A DNA stretch of 56,911 nt from a virus: the IMG/VR virus record IMGVR_UViG_3300023179_000128, positions 1-56,911 of that record; one strand, 5' to 3'. Position numbers and translations under genes: made by a program. Below, one piece after another: positions 24,836-31,048 of this stretch. A model generated the notes under the pieces. The model was not told the DNA's origin and made no database searches. It saw nothing but the letters and a program-made list of their open reading frames with translations. Position 1 is the first letter of the stretch. Each line of letters begins with the position of its first letter.

Positions 24836-25705
24836 ATGAACACAAAACAGGTTTTGTATAATGCAATCGCAGCTCAGTTAGAAGCTAAAAAAATCGAAGC
24901 AGAAAAATATAGTACTGAAGTATATGAAACTGCTTTAACAGATCTAAAGAGTGAAGTATTAAACTATTTCACAGACAAAGTAAAGAATTTTGAAACATTT
25001 AATTTTAATGGAAGTAGTATTCGTTTAGAAATGGGTTCTAGTTGGCATAATAAAGTTGAAATATTAGTAAGTAATTCTTGGGATGATGGTGCTAAAGCAA
25101 TTAGGGATATTAAAATGGAATGGAATAGTGGTAATATTTCTAATAAAAATAATAAAGGATATGATTATTTAAATCTAATACAAGCTGTTTATACTAATTT
25201 TAAAGAAATCACAGATAATTATCTAAATAATTGGTATCCAACTTATAAAGATATTGAAAAAAATAATAACGACGCTTGGAGTGAGCATAATGATTTAAAA
25301 CAAGCACTAGATAATCTAAGTAAAGAAATTAAACAAGATAGTACTGATGCTATGAAAAAGATTGGTTTTGAAGTTAAGAAATTTAAAGATGATACTCATC
25401 TTGATTGGAACTATAAAGATAGTGATCGTGTTTATACTATTATAACTAGTTCAAAAAGTATTAAATTACAACACGGTCGTTCACAATATGATACAACATA
25501 TGTTGAGGGTTTTAAAGTATTAGGTAAAAAGGGAAATAAATATAGTGTTGAGATTTATAGAGAAGGAACACCAGCTAGAACGTATGATATATTAGAAAAG
25601 AAATTTGAATCGTTTATTGAAGATGCTAGTAGATGGGAATATGAAGAAGCAGATAGACGTAGTAAAAAAGTTAAACATGACTTTGAAGAACGTGCTAAAA
25701 AATAA
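24836..25705 (+). CDS. Hypothetical protein (289 aa)
   Basis: A 289-aa charged protein with long helices at both ends and a beta-rich centre and C-terminal part (Trp/Tyr-rich strands). No nucleotide, metal or membrane motif seen. It has its own near-consensus promoter and a AAGGTTATG start context, so it is likely expressed early. Family not recognised. Confidence 0.7.
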   Translation: MNTKQVLYNAIAAQLEAKKIEAEKYSTEVYETALTDLKSEVLNYFTDKVKNFETFNFNGSSIRLEMGSSWHNKVEILVSNSWDDGAKAIRDIKMEWNSGNISNKNNKGYDYLNLIQAVYTNFKEITDNYLNNWYPTYKDIEKNNNDAWSEHNDLKQALDNLSKEIKQDSTDAMKKIGFEVKKFKDDTHLDWNYKDSDRVYTIITSSKSIKLQHGRSQYDTTYVEGFKVLGKKGNKYSVEIYREGTPARTYDILEKKFESFIEDASRWEYEEADRRSKKVKHDFEERAKK

Positions 25706-25709
25706 TTTG

Positions 25710-25736
25710 TTAACCTAAACTAAAATCACTATATTA
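25710..25736 (+). promoter_or_regulatory. Weak early/middle-type promoter candidate
   Basis: TTAACC at 25710 and TATATTAA at 25730, offset 20 nt and with mismatches in both boxes. It sits in the only gap before the 25742 gene. Confidence 0.3.
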
Positions 25737-25741
25737 ATCAT

Positions 25742-26026
25742 ATGGCTAAAAGATCAACACCAGAAATAATAGTGAGAACAATAATAGATAAAATGTTCGA
25801 AATAGCAGGTCATAATGTTGTTTATGATGATATAGTAGGTAGACAAGACGCTTGGTATCAAGAATGGACAATGACTGAAGCACAGAATAAAGAATGGATG
25901 GATTGGATGGAGAAATATTTTAAAAAAGAATGTAAATATTATGTTAAAGTAGCAAAAACAGAAGCAGCAATGTGTTCGTTAATGTGGGGTTTAAAAATTA
26001 GTGATTTAAAACAAAAAGATAAATAA
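25742..26026 (+). CDS. Hypothetical protein (94 aa)
   Basis: The 94-aa protein has a Trp-rich centre (WYQEWTMTEAQNKEWMDWMEKYF), a basic Lys/Tyr helix and two cysteines. It may be a small cytoplasmic protein of a phage-only family. It heads a run of very small genes that overlap or nearly overlap. No function can be assigned. Confidence 0.65.
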   Translation: MAKRSTPEIIVRTIIDKMFEIAGHNVVYDDIVGRQDAWYQEWTMTEAQNKEWMDWMEKYFKKECKYYVKVAKTEAAMCSLMWGLKISDLKQKDK

Positions 26027-26027
26027 T

Positions 26028-26183
26028 ATGATAAAGAATATATTAAAACAAATGTGGGAACACAAATTAGGAACGTTTGTATTGTTAGCAGGATGTTTTA
26101 TGATGGTAGCGGGTGATTTAATTATTGGTTGCGTACTTCTAAGTATTAGCTTACCATTATTTGATAACGATGACAAAAATTAA
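26028..26183 (+). CDS. Small membrane protein (51 aa)
   Basis: The product is 51 aa with two close hydrophobic segments (residues about 13-27 and 29-43) separated by Gly-Asp, and an acidic C-terminus (DNDDK). It begins 1 base after the previous stop. Two-pass hairpin topology recalls small holin-type proteins, but no lysis gene is adjacent. Not recognised. Confidence 0.6.
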   Translation: MIKNILKQMWEHKLGTFVLLAGCFMMVAGDLIIGCVLLSISLPLFDNDDKN

Positions 26184-26188
26184 TTATT

Positions 26189-26320
26189 ATGAATAACGAA
26201 AATCAAGGTAGAAATAATAAAAGAATAGAACGTAATACTAAAGTAGCCGTGTGGGCTGTTTGGGGATTGTTTATTACATTTATTATTTTAATGACATTAA
26301 GCGCATTTAATATTCTATAA
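26189..26320 (+). CDS. Small single-pass membrane protein (43 aa)
   Basis: A basic, Asn-rich N-terminus of about 17 residues precedes a single hydrophobic helix (VWAVWGLFITFIILMTL). Its last base overlaps the next ATG (TAATG). The positive N-terminus predicts N-in topology. Too short for family assignment; retained because of tight spacing and a convincing membrane helix. Confidence 0.55.
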   Translation: MNNENQGRNNKRIERNTKVAVWAVWGLFITFIILMTLSAFNIL

Positions 26321-26580
26321 TGAGAGGTAGACCAAAAGAAATAATACAAGAACCTAAACCAACAAAATTCATCCGTATATACGAAGATGATGAAATGGTT
26401 GAGACTTGGAAATTTGACTTGAAAAAGTTTGATAAGGGACCTATAGAAGTAGATATAAAGTATAAGGCGGGAGCGGAAAAAGCAATTAAACAACGAGCTA
26501 AAGACGCTAAACAGCAAAAGCGAACCGCTCGTCAAATGAAAAAAATTAATGAGGTACAAGCAAATAAACGTAAAAAATAA
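26320..26580 (+). CDS. Small basic protein with N-terminal RGRP motif
   Basis: The 86-aa protein begins MRGRPKE, with the AT-hook core RGRP at its N-terminus, and is strongly basic at its C-terminus (KQQKRTARQMKK). It overlaps the previous gene by one base. Binding to AT-rich DNA is plausible from the motif. Similar RGRP motifs occur at 680, 29020 and 31883. Confidence 0.65.
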   Translation: MRGRPKEIIQEPKPTKFIRIYEDDEMVETWKFDLKKFDKGPIEVDIKYKAGAEKAIKQRAKDAKQQKRTARQMKKINEVQANKRKK

Positions 26581-26586
26581 ATAGTT

Positions 26587-26964
26587 ATGATACCAAGTTT
26601 TCAATCACCAGAGGAGTATTTACATTTATTGATAAAAATATTACTTGAAAGTGAAAAAACAATACCAGAAGATCAACAAATGCCAATTAATTTGCTAACT
26701 TACTTAACAGAACATATTGAAACATTAGTTGAAACAAAATGGAACGGTTATTTAGTTGGTAAAGAAGAAACGTTCATGTTAAGTGAAGGTGAAATGGAAA
26801 TGTGCTTTAATAAAGCAGGCGAACAATACACCAGTGATGTAGTTGATGATTTAGTTGATAAGGATATGTTAGATACGTTTGTAGGTGAGGATGGTGAAAT
26901 ATTATATGGACTAAGCGAATTAGGTAAAAAGATATCAAGCAAATTAAAAGACAATGATAAGTAA
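26587..26964 (+). CDS. Hypothetical acidic protein (125 aa)
   Basis: A 125-aa acidic protein, helical with conserved-looking Leu spacing, ending in a Lys/Asp tail. The start uses the TAGTTATG context. No motif recognised. It overlaps a 22-codon frame and sits in the small-gene run. Confidence 0.65.
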   Translation: MIPSFQSPEEYLHLLIKILLESEKTIPEDQQMPINLLTYLTEHIETLVETKWNGYLVGKEETFMLSEGEMEMCFNKAGEQYTSDVVDDLVDKDMLDTFVGEDGEILYGLSELGKKISSKLKDNDK

Positions 26965-27022
26965 TTGGCAAGAGTATATAGAATACTATTATAAATTAAT
27001 GAGACAATCAGGACATCAATGA
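26954..27022 (+). CDS. Possible very small gene (22 aa)
   Basis: A 22-codon frame bridges the end of the 26587 gene (11-base overlap) and the start of the 27019 gene (ATGA overlap). Its content is Tyr/Trp-rich (NWQEYIEYYYKLM). The tight overlaps on both sides and the otherwise empty gap favour a real mini-gene or a coupling leader. Weak evidence only. Confidence 0.3.
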   Translation: MISNWQEYIEYYYKLMRQSGHQ

Positions 27023-27324
27023 GTAAGTCAAAGAATACAATAACAGGAACGGTAAGCAATACAATAACAACAACAGGTACTCCAATTTATAATACAACAT
27101 CGGGTACAACAACAAATACAACTATAGTATCTAATCCATACTTGTATTCATCACCAATAATTGAACCAACACCATTTATGATAACGTTTGCTTGGGATGA
27201 TAAAGATGTTACAGTGAGTTTAAAAAACGGTAAAGATATATTTAAATTGGCTAGAATATTTACAGAAATATTAGATGCAAATAATGTAGAGTATAATATT
27301 AAAACAAATAAAAAACGTAAATAA
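27019..27324 (+). CDS. Hypothetical Thr-rich protein (101 aa)
   Basis: The first 45 residues are low-complexity Thr/Ser/Asn (TTTGT, SGTTTNTT), followed by a folded-looking segment (FMITFAWDDKDVTVSLKN) and a basic end. The layout resembles a disordered linker attached to a small beta domain. No signal peptide. Function not recognised. Confidence 0.55.
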   Translation: MSKSKNTITGTVSNTITTTGTPIYNTTSGTTTNTTIVSNPYLYSSPIIEPTPFMITFAWDDKDVTVSLKNGKDIFKLARIFTEILDANNVEYNIKTNKKRK

Positions 27325-27329
27325 CGTAT

Positions 27330-27530
27330 ATGACAAGTCAAACTAAAAACAAAATCAAAGCAGCAGCAATTATAGCTACGATTGGTGTAGCTTTATATGC
27401 CGTGATTGGCATTATTAAATTTTTAGGTATCAAAGGTTTATTTGTACTAGGTGGACTATGGGGCGGACATAAGGTATGGAAATGGGTATACGAGGAACTA
27501 GAAAGAAAAGATAATAAAACGAATAAATAA
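27330..27530 (+). CDS. Small membrane protein (66 aa)
   Basis: A basic N-terminus is followed by two hydrophobic helices (residues about 10-29 and 33-46), the second Gly-rich, with a charged end (YEELERKDNK). It may be a two-pass inner-membrane protein. It starts 5 bases after the previous stop. No family known. Confidence 0.6.
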   Translation: MTSQTKNKIKAAAIIATIGVALYAVIGIIKFLGIKGLFVLGGLWGGHKVWKWVYEELERKDNKTNK

Positions 27531-27545
27531 TAATCCAGGAACAAT

Positions 27546-27785
27546 ATGACAAAACTAACCAAACAACCATACGGCGAGACGATCATGATCAACCCACAGT
27601 ATGTGACGGTGATCGAGGAGATGGCTGACGGAACAAACATAAACATGATGATGGGCGGGACATGTTTGGTTAAGGAGTCGATAGATAAGGTATCAAAGTT
27701 AGTTAGTAACAGCGGGTGGATCACAACATACAATGTAAGTGACACGCAAACAAACGCGCGACAAACGCAAGATAATGCGTTATAA
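27546..27785 (+). CDS. Hypothetical protein (79 aa), atypical composition
   Basis: The 79-aa product has normal amino-acid content with a Met-rich centre (NINMMMGGTC). Its codons use noticeably more G and C (ggc, gcg, gac, atc) than surrounding genes, marking the start of a GC-richer patch. A weak AGGA lies 7 bases upstream. Possibly recently acquired. No recognised family. Confidence 0.55.
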   Translation: MTKLTKQPYGETIMINPQYVTVIEEMADGTNINMMMGGTCLVKESIDKVSKLVSNSGWITTYNVSDTQTNARQTQDNAL

Positions 27786-27800
27786 CAAACGATTAAACGG

Positions 27801-27992
27801 ATGACAAACAGGTGGCGTATGGGAACAGTAATCGAGTTAAACGCGGGTATGGAGTGTATAGGACAAGTCAAATGCGCTATGGTAGGTGACAAGTTGAGGA
27901 GTGTGGGTGGCGTGGCACATGTCACATGTATGCCCCTTTTGTGGGTTAAACAAGCCTTCCCCAACACGGGACCTATATACTTATATATTTAA
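27801..27992 (+). CDS. Possible small protein (63 aa) in GC-richer patch
   Basis: A 63-codon frame with a plausible fold pattern (strands at VIELNAGM, ACxVKCAMVGD) and three cysteines. Its last six codons run into the AT-rich promoter-like motif before 28070, so the true stop or even coding status is uncertain. The start could also be Met at 27819. It is retained for its length and position in the gene run. Confidence 0.45.
   Translation: MTNRWRMGTVIELNAGMECIGQVKCAMVGDKLRSVGGVAHVTCMPLLWVKQAFPNTGPIYLYI
27972..27990 (+). promoter_or_regulatory. Late-type promoter variant
   Basis: TATATACTTATATATTT closely resembles motifs at 29732, 29818 and 31303 and precedes the HTH gene at 28070 by about 80 nt. 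Confidence 0.35.
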
Positions 27993-28069
27993 AGGTTTGG
28001 ATGCCTAAAAAAAAGATGTTATATTATATTATATAAAAAGTTTTAAAAACAAAACAAAAACAATTAGTT

Positions 28070-28303
28070 ATGAGTTACCAAACGAAGGTACGTGCGAATT
28101 ACCTTAACCGCACAGCAAAATTATCATTCTTTAACAACCGCAAACGCAATGGCGATGTAACCCGCATTGCAGATGAGACTGGATATTCAGTGTCTCACAT
28201 TTCAAATATGATCAGCGGTGTGCGTAGAGTAACTGATGTAGCAGCAAATGCTATGTACAATTTGACTCGCCGTCGTGTTAAGAACAGCGAATACTTCGCT
28301 TAA
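28070..28303 (+). CDS. Helix-turn-helix (XRE-like) DNA-binding protein
   Basis: The 77-aa protein is basic and has a helix-turn-helix pattern at residues 29-55 (DVTRIADETGYSVSHISNMISG), in which the second helix SVSHISNMI is a typical recognition helix. Positive C-terminus (RRRVKNSE). This resembles phage transcription regulators. It is surrounded by a promoter motif upstream and a hairpin downstream, so it is probably a self-contained transcription unit. Confidence 0.75.
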   Translation: MSYQTKVRANYLNRTAKLSFFNNRKRNGDVTRIADETGYSVSHISNMISGVRRVTDVAANAMYNLTRRRVKNSEYFA

Positions 28304-28330
28304 TCAGGTTACGTTAGACTGCCATGGGTT

Positions 28331-28358
28331 AGCGGCGCTCCGTTACGGAGTGGCCGCT
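28331..28358 (+). terminator. GC-rich hairpin, terminator candidate
   Basis: AGCGGC pairs with GCCGCT and CTCCG pairs with CGGAG around loop TTA, with a small internal bulge. This is the strongest hairpin in the region. It is followed by TTCCC rather than a T-run, so an RNA-stability or anti-termination role is possible instead. Confidence 0.55.
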
Positions 28359-28386
28359 TCCCTACTATGGTATGTGACCCGTTTGA

Positions 28387-28413
28387 TTGACCGGGACATG
28401 TTCAGTATCTTTA
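28387..28413 (+). promoter_or_regulatory. Upstream promoter of tandem pair (TATCTTTA subtype)
   Basis: TTGACCGGGA at 28387 and TATCTTTA at 28406-28413 (offset 19 nt), followed by TTATATAAGAAGAAACGGGA. The second promoter of the pair is at 28463; the whole arrangement is repeated at 31768 and 31844. Confidence 0.7.
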
Positions 28414-28462
28414 TTATATAAGAAGAAACGGGAAACAGGTGATGAGGGGATAAAAGGATTGA

Positions 28463-28489
28463 ATGACCGCGACTCACTTAGTATATTTA
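28463..28489 (+). promoter_or_regulatory. Downstream promoter of tandem pair
   Basis: ATGACCGCGACTC at 28463 and TATATTTA at 28482-28489, offset 19 nt, then AATATAAATAAA directly before the ATG at 28502. Confidence 0.7.
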
Positions 28490-28501
28490 AATATAAATAA
28501 A

Positions 28502-28948
28502 ATGACAGAAAATATGAACATGATTAAGAAAAACGAAAGTAAATTAGGTGGTGATGTGTTTTATGGTAACATCACAATTAACAATAACAACGTGATGGTG
28601 TCAGACCTTATTAAAAATGAGGAACACAACTTCCGTATGACAACTAAATGTAAAGCCGGGTTTCAGGTGATACGTGATTATAAGGGTACTGTTGAGGGAT
28701 TGATCGATTGTATGGGTAAACACACAACCGTAGTAGAATTAGAACGTAAACATGATAACGGTACATCAAGTTGGTTTCATGTATTCGCTACTAAGGGTAG
28801 TAAATGGTATACGATTGATAAAGCGATATTAGAAGCATTAACCGTAGGTGACATGCACCAGTCGTTCAGTAAAATGGTTGATTGGGCTATGTGGAAACAA
28901 TTGAACACTAAGACATGGGCGTCAATGGCATTTGTAATGAATAAATAA
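28502..28948 (+). CDS. Hypothetical protein (148 aa)
   Basis: The gene starts at ATG 28502, because the reading frame extends artificially upstream through the promoter. An alternative start at 28514 (AATATGAAC) is preferred by the A-rich context. The product has a beta-rich centre, a Thr/Lys-rich loop and a Trp-rich end (WAMWKQLNTKTWASM). No motif known. The tandem promoters make it a strongly regulated gene. N-terminal MTENMN matches MTKNMN of the 31883 gene. Confidence 0.7.
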   Translation: MTENMNMIKKNESKLGGDVFYGNITINNNNVMVSDLIKNEEHNFRMTTKCKAGFQVIRDYKGTVEGLIDCMGKHTTVVELERKHDNGTSSWFHVFATKGSKWYTIDKAILEALTVGDMHQSFSKMVDWAMWKQLNTKTWASMAFVMNK

Positions 28949-28953
28949 TTTGA

Positions 28954-28980
28954 CTGACCGAACTAAACATAGTATATTTA
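28954..28980 (+). promoter_or_regulatory. Early/middle-type promoter
   Basis: CTGACCGAAC at 28954 and TATATTTA at 28973-28980, offset 19 nt, then ATTATAAATAAA and CAAGGTTATG at the 29020 start. Confidence 0.7.
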
Positions 28981-29019
28981 ATTATAAATAAATAATAACA
29001 AAAAACAAAAATCAAGGTT

Positions 29020-29250
29020 ATGAGTAACAAAAACAACACTCCAACAACACAGACAGCTAAACGTGGACGTCCAATCGTAGCAGGTTCTAAACGCCAAGCA
29101 GTAATGGCAATGCGTGACGCAAAACGCAACTCAGGTATTGAGATCAAACGTGGTCGTCCTAAAAATCCAATTACGGTTCAAGTAGACGTTAAAGCTAAAA
29201 CACGTAAAGTAACTAACAGCGTAGCTGTAGTTGACGTTAACGAGGCTTAA
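29020..29250 (+). CDS. Small AT-hook-type DNA-binding protein
   Basis: The 76-aa basic protein has two RGRP cores, KRGRPIV near residue 15 and KRGRPKN near residue 43, separated by an Ala/Arg-rich helix. Two AT-hooks in one short chain are characteristic of minor-groove binding proteins, here suited to an AT-rich genome. It may be a nucleoid-like or transcription-modulating factor. Its promoter is one of the best in the window; a hairpin terminator follows. Confidence 0.72.
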   Translation: MSNKNNTPTTQTAKRGRPIVAGSKRQAVMAMRDAKRNSGIEIKRGRPKNPITVQVDVKAKTRKVTNSVAVVDVNEA

Positions 29251-29270
29251 TTAATACATTTAAGGGTTAA

Positions 29271-29296
29271 GAAACGCTCCTAATAGGGGGCGTTTC
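29271..29296 (+). terminator. Intrinsic terminator
   Basis: GAAACGCTCC pairs with GGGGCGTTTC (10 bp with one G-T) around TAATAG. It ends in ATTATAAA rather than a clean T-run, but the TTTC arm helps. It follows the AT-hook gene by 20 bases. Confidence 0.75.
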
Positions 29297-29335
29297 ATTA
29301 TAAAGCACAATACGTATTAGAAAAAATAATAGACG

Positions 29336-29584
29336 ATGAATAACTTAACACAGTACCTAACTGAGATTAAAACCGAGTTACAAGAACTATATGAGGATCT
29401 AGACCATGAACTAATGAATAGTGATAATCAGGATCTAATAGACGACTCATATCATAACGTAACATCTAAGCTCGAATCAGCACTATCCGAATTAGAAACA
29501 CTAATTAACGATGTTGATAGCGGTATATATGATAGTGACATAAACAGGTTTGAAGACGACGAGTCGTTAGAGGTCGACGAATAA
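29336..29584 (+). CDS. Hypothetical very acidic protein (82 aa)
   Basis: The 82-aa product is strongly acidic, with a coiled-coil-like helical first half and a Asp/Glu-rich disordered tail (FEDDESLEVDE). Such acidic proteins can be DNA mimics, but there is no further support. It follows a terminator without a clear promoter. Not recognised. Confidence 0.6.
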   Translation: MNNLTQYLTEIKTELQELYEDLDHELMNSDNQDLIDDSYHNVTSKLESALSELETLINDVDSGIYDSDINRFEDDESLEVDE

Positions 29585-29731
29585 TAAAGGTGTGTTAGAG
29601 GTCCTCTCGCGGATGTTAGAGGATCTGTCTTGTCAAAGGACCCCCGGTAATTGAGGTCCATCGACGGGAGAGGTTGACCGCGAAAAGAAGGGCATGTGTT
29701 CTTCGATCGTACACACCTCTTCACATCGACG

Positions 29732-29748
29732 CATATATACTTATATAT
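29732..29748 (+). promoter_or_regulatory. Late-type promoter variant
   Basis: ATATATACTTATATATAA lies in the non-coding region, just after a TCGACGCA direct repeat; the same repeat and a similar AT run occur at 29808. Confidence 0.35.
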
Positions 29749-29817
29749 AACCATTTCGACATACATTCCATGGATTGTAAAGAAGAGATTTTTATAGTCT
29801 TTTTAGTCGACGCAAGG

Positions 29818-29834
29818 TATATACATATATTTTA
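29818..29834 (+). promoter_or_regulatory. Late-type promoter variant
   Basis: TATATACATATATTTTA after TCGACGCAAGG, about 30 nt before the pseudoknot-like helices. It could drive the structured RNA. Confidence 0.35.
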
Positions 29835-29846
29835 AGATCCGGACAT

Positions 29847-29941
29847 TAATAGACTAAGATCAACCAATTGCTTCTTCGGTAGGTCTATTAGTGGAAACAA
29901 CCAGTCACTGTATATCCTAAGGGAAGGTGTGATCGAAGAAG
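29847..29941 (+). ncRNA. Interleaved helices, possible H-type pseudoknot
   Basis: TAATAGAC (29847-29854) is a perfect 8-bp complement of GTCTATTA (29883-29890). CTTCTTCGGT (29871-29880) pairs with ATCGAAGAAG (29932-29941), with one G-T. The order 1-2-1'-2' is that of a pseudoknot with a 16-nt, a 2-nt and a 41-nt loop. It immediately precedes the tRNA-like element. Both helices are longer than expected by chance in such a short stretch, but no homologue was checked. Confidence 0.5.
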
Positions 29942-29945
29942 ATAT

Positions 29946-30044
29946 AGTCAAGTAGCGGAATGGTAAACGCAGGTCGTAGGTAGCACCACTCACATCCAGC
30001 CTTAAACGTGGTGAGTAATACAGGTTCGAATCCTGTCTTGACTA
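29946..30044 (+). tRNA. tRNA-like gene, Leu-like but atypical
   Basis: AGTCAAG (29946-29952) and CTTGACT (30037-30043) form a perfect 7-bp acceptor stem. The D-arm GCGGAATGGTAAACGC and T-arm ACAGG-TTCGAAT-CCTGT (5-bp, 7-nt loop) are canonical, and discriminator A is present. The D-arm resembles tRNA-Leu. The total of 99 nt is long, and the 48 nt between the arms give no clean 5-bp anticodon stem with U33. CTTAAAC would offer anticodon UAA but with a poor stem. It may be a degenerate or interrupted tRNA, or a tRNA mimic. Confidence 0.6.
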
Positions 30045-30085
30045 CTATAGTGTATTGATTATTAACGCACTATAAAAATGAGCGG

Positions 30086-30112
30086 CTGACCGCGACTTTT
30101 ATGTTATCTTTA
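30086..30112 (+). promoter_or_regulatory. Early/middle-type promoter (TATCTTTA subtype)
   Basis: CTGACCGCGAC at 30086 and TATCTTTA at 30105-30112 (offset 19 nt), followed by TTATATAATAAA and the ATG at 30125. Confidence 0.7.
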
Positions 30113-30124
30113 TTATATAATAAA

Positions 30125-30367
30125 ATGACAAAAGATATGAATAACACGAAAGAAAATTTAAAGACATTAATACAGTTACCTATACACCAGTATAATGCAA
30201 TTATTAAGTTAATTAACCCAAAATTAACAAATGAAGATCTACAACCAATGTTTCCAGAAGGTTGGGATGATAATAATAAATGGCCTAAGTTTACAAACAA
30301 TTATGAATCGTTTCGTAAATATCAAATTCAAATTGATGAAGAATTAGAACGCCAAATGGGTTGTTAA
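30125..30367 (+). CDS. Hypothetical protein (80 aa)
   Basis: The start is at 30125 or 30137; upstream codons lie inside the promoter. The N-terminus MTKDMNN echoes those of the 28502 and 31883 genes. The 80-aa product has helices and a central Pro/Trp-rich segment (QPMFPEGWDDNNKWPKF). No domain recognised. It ends at a further promoter. Confidence 0.65.
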   Translation: MTKDMNNTKENLKTLIQLPIHQYNAIIKLINPKLTNEDLQPMFPEGWDDNNKWPKFTNNYESFRKYQIQIDEELERQMGC

Positions 30368-30394
30368 TTGACCCGGATTCGCTCACTATATTTA
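30368..30394 (+). promoter_or_regulatory. Early/middle-type promoter
   Basis: TTGACCCGGA at 30368, TATATTTA at 30387-30394 (offset 19 nt), followed by ATTATAAATAAA. Near-consensus. Confidence 0.75.
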
Positions 30395-30412
30395 ATTATA
30401 AATAAAGAAAAT

Positions 30413-30574
30413 ATGAACATAGAATTTACAGGAGCAGAAAAAGTATTATTTAAAGCAACTTATGAGTTTGCAGTTAATATTGAAAAATTAAGTCATGAAG
30501 ACGCAACAGAAAAAGCGATGAATAAAGTGATTATGAAACGTGCATTTTCAAACAAATTAAAATATAGACACTAA
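30413..30574 (+). CDS. Hypothetical protein (53 aa)
   Basis: Begins at ATG 30413 after the promoter, as the upstream in-frame codons are non-coding. The 53-aa protein is a helical, basic product (EKAMNKVIMKRAFSNKLKYRH). No motif. It heads a group of five small genes spaced 3 to 27 bases apart. Confidence 0.6.
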   Translation: MNIEFTGAEKVLFKATYEFAVNIEKLSHEDATEKAMNKVIMKRAFSNKLKYRH

Positions 30575-30585
30575 ACTAAAAAACT

Positions 30586-30813
30586 ATGGATATGAAAAAT
30601 TTAATGACAAGATTGAGACCAGAAATGGTTGAAGTATTTAACAAACGTAAGGAGTTATATCCACACACAGCAAAATGTTTAGAGAAAGAGTTGGAAACTA
30701 ATTATGTGGTTTCAGATATTAAGTATTCTAGTTTTGTTGAGTTGGAAAGTATAGCTTATGAAGCTAAAGTTGATTACAACAACGGTTGGGATTTTTTTAA
30801 CAATATAATATAA
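30586..30813 (+). CDS. Hypothetical protein (75 aa)
   Basis: A 75-aa alpha/beta protein with an early basic part and an aromatic end (NNGWDFFNNII). It sits 11 bases after its neighbour. No family recognised; likely co-transcribed with the genes around it. Confidence 0.6.
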   Translation: MDMKNLMTRLRPEMVEVFNKRKELYPHTAKCLEKELETNYVVSDIKYSSFVELESIAYEAKVDYNNGWDFFNNII

Positions 30814-30817
30814 TTTT

Positions 30818-31045
30818 ATGCGAGTAGATTTATGCCAGAGTGAGTTAAATGAGCTTATATACGCCTTAGGTGTAGCTCAACGTGAAGGTAAATTGTTAGA
30901 TAAAAGAATTGCTGACCGAGTAGATATTCAATTACGTAAGGCCCTTGATGCTGAAAATGAACGCCTGGAAAAGGTATTAGAGAAAGATCAGCTTGATCAT
31001 GATATGAATTTTAAATATGCGTTCGCTAAACTTGGTAATTATTAA
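30818..31045 (+). CDS. Hypothetical helical protein (75 aa)
   Basis: A 75-aa charged helical protein with a Leu-rich heptad pattern (ADRVDIQLRKALDAENERLEKVLEKDQ), suggesting a short coiled coil. Not recognised. Starts 4 bases after the previous stop. Confidence 0.62.
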   Translation: MRVDLCQSELNELIYALGVAQREGKLLDKRIADRVDIQLRKALDAENERLEKVLEKDQLDHDMNFKYAFAKLGNY

Positions 31046-31048
31046 TTT

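Larger units (their letters stand above)
29585..30065 (+). ncRNA. Non-coding structured region (hairpins, pseudoknot, tRNA-like)
   Basis: No protein gene fits this roughly 480-base stretch, which is GC-richer than its surroundings. It holds an 8-bp hairpin (GGTCCTCT, 29600-29607, with AGAGGATC, 29618-29625; one G-T pair), a weaker GGACC/GGTCC hairpin (29638-29659), two AT-rich late-type motifs (29732 and 29818), each close to a TCGACGCA repeat, an interleaved pair of helices (29847-29941) and a tRNA-like gene (29946-30044). The whole may be one or more small RNAs. Structure is by eye, unverified. Confidence 0.5.

Noticed and set aside
27338-27967. 209-codon minus-strand open frame, hydrophobic product
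   Set aside because: It is antisense to three sensibly spaced + strand genes, has a low-complexity Leu/Ile/Ser/Cys-rich product typical of shadow frames, and no promoter or start context on that strand.
29847-29941. HDV-like self-cleaving ribozyme
   Set aside because: In HDV the second helix directly follows the first strand and a third hairpin lies before the closing strand; here the 16-nt and 2-nt loops are in the wrong places and no cleavage-site G is placed.
29946-30044. tmRNA or group I intron-containing tRNA
   Set aside because: The element is only 99 nt, with no tag reading frame, and far too short for a group I intron.
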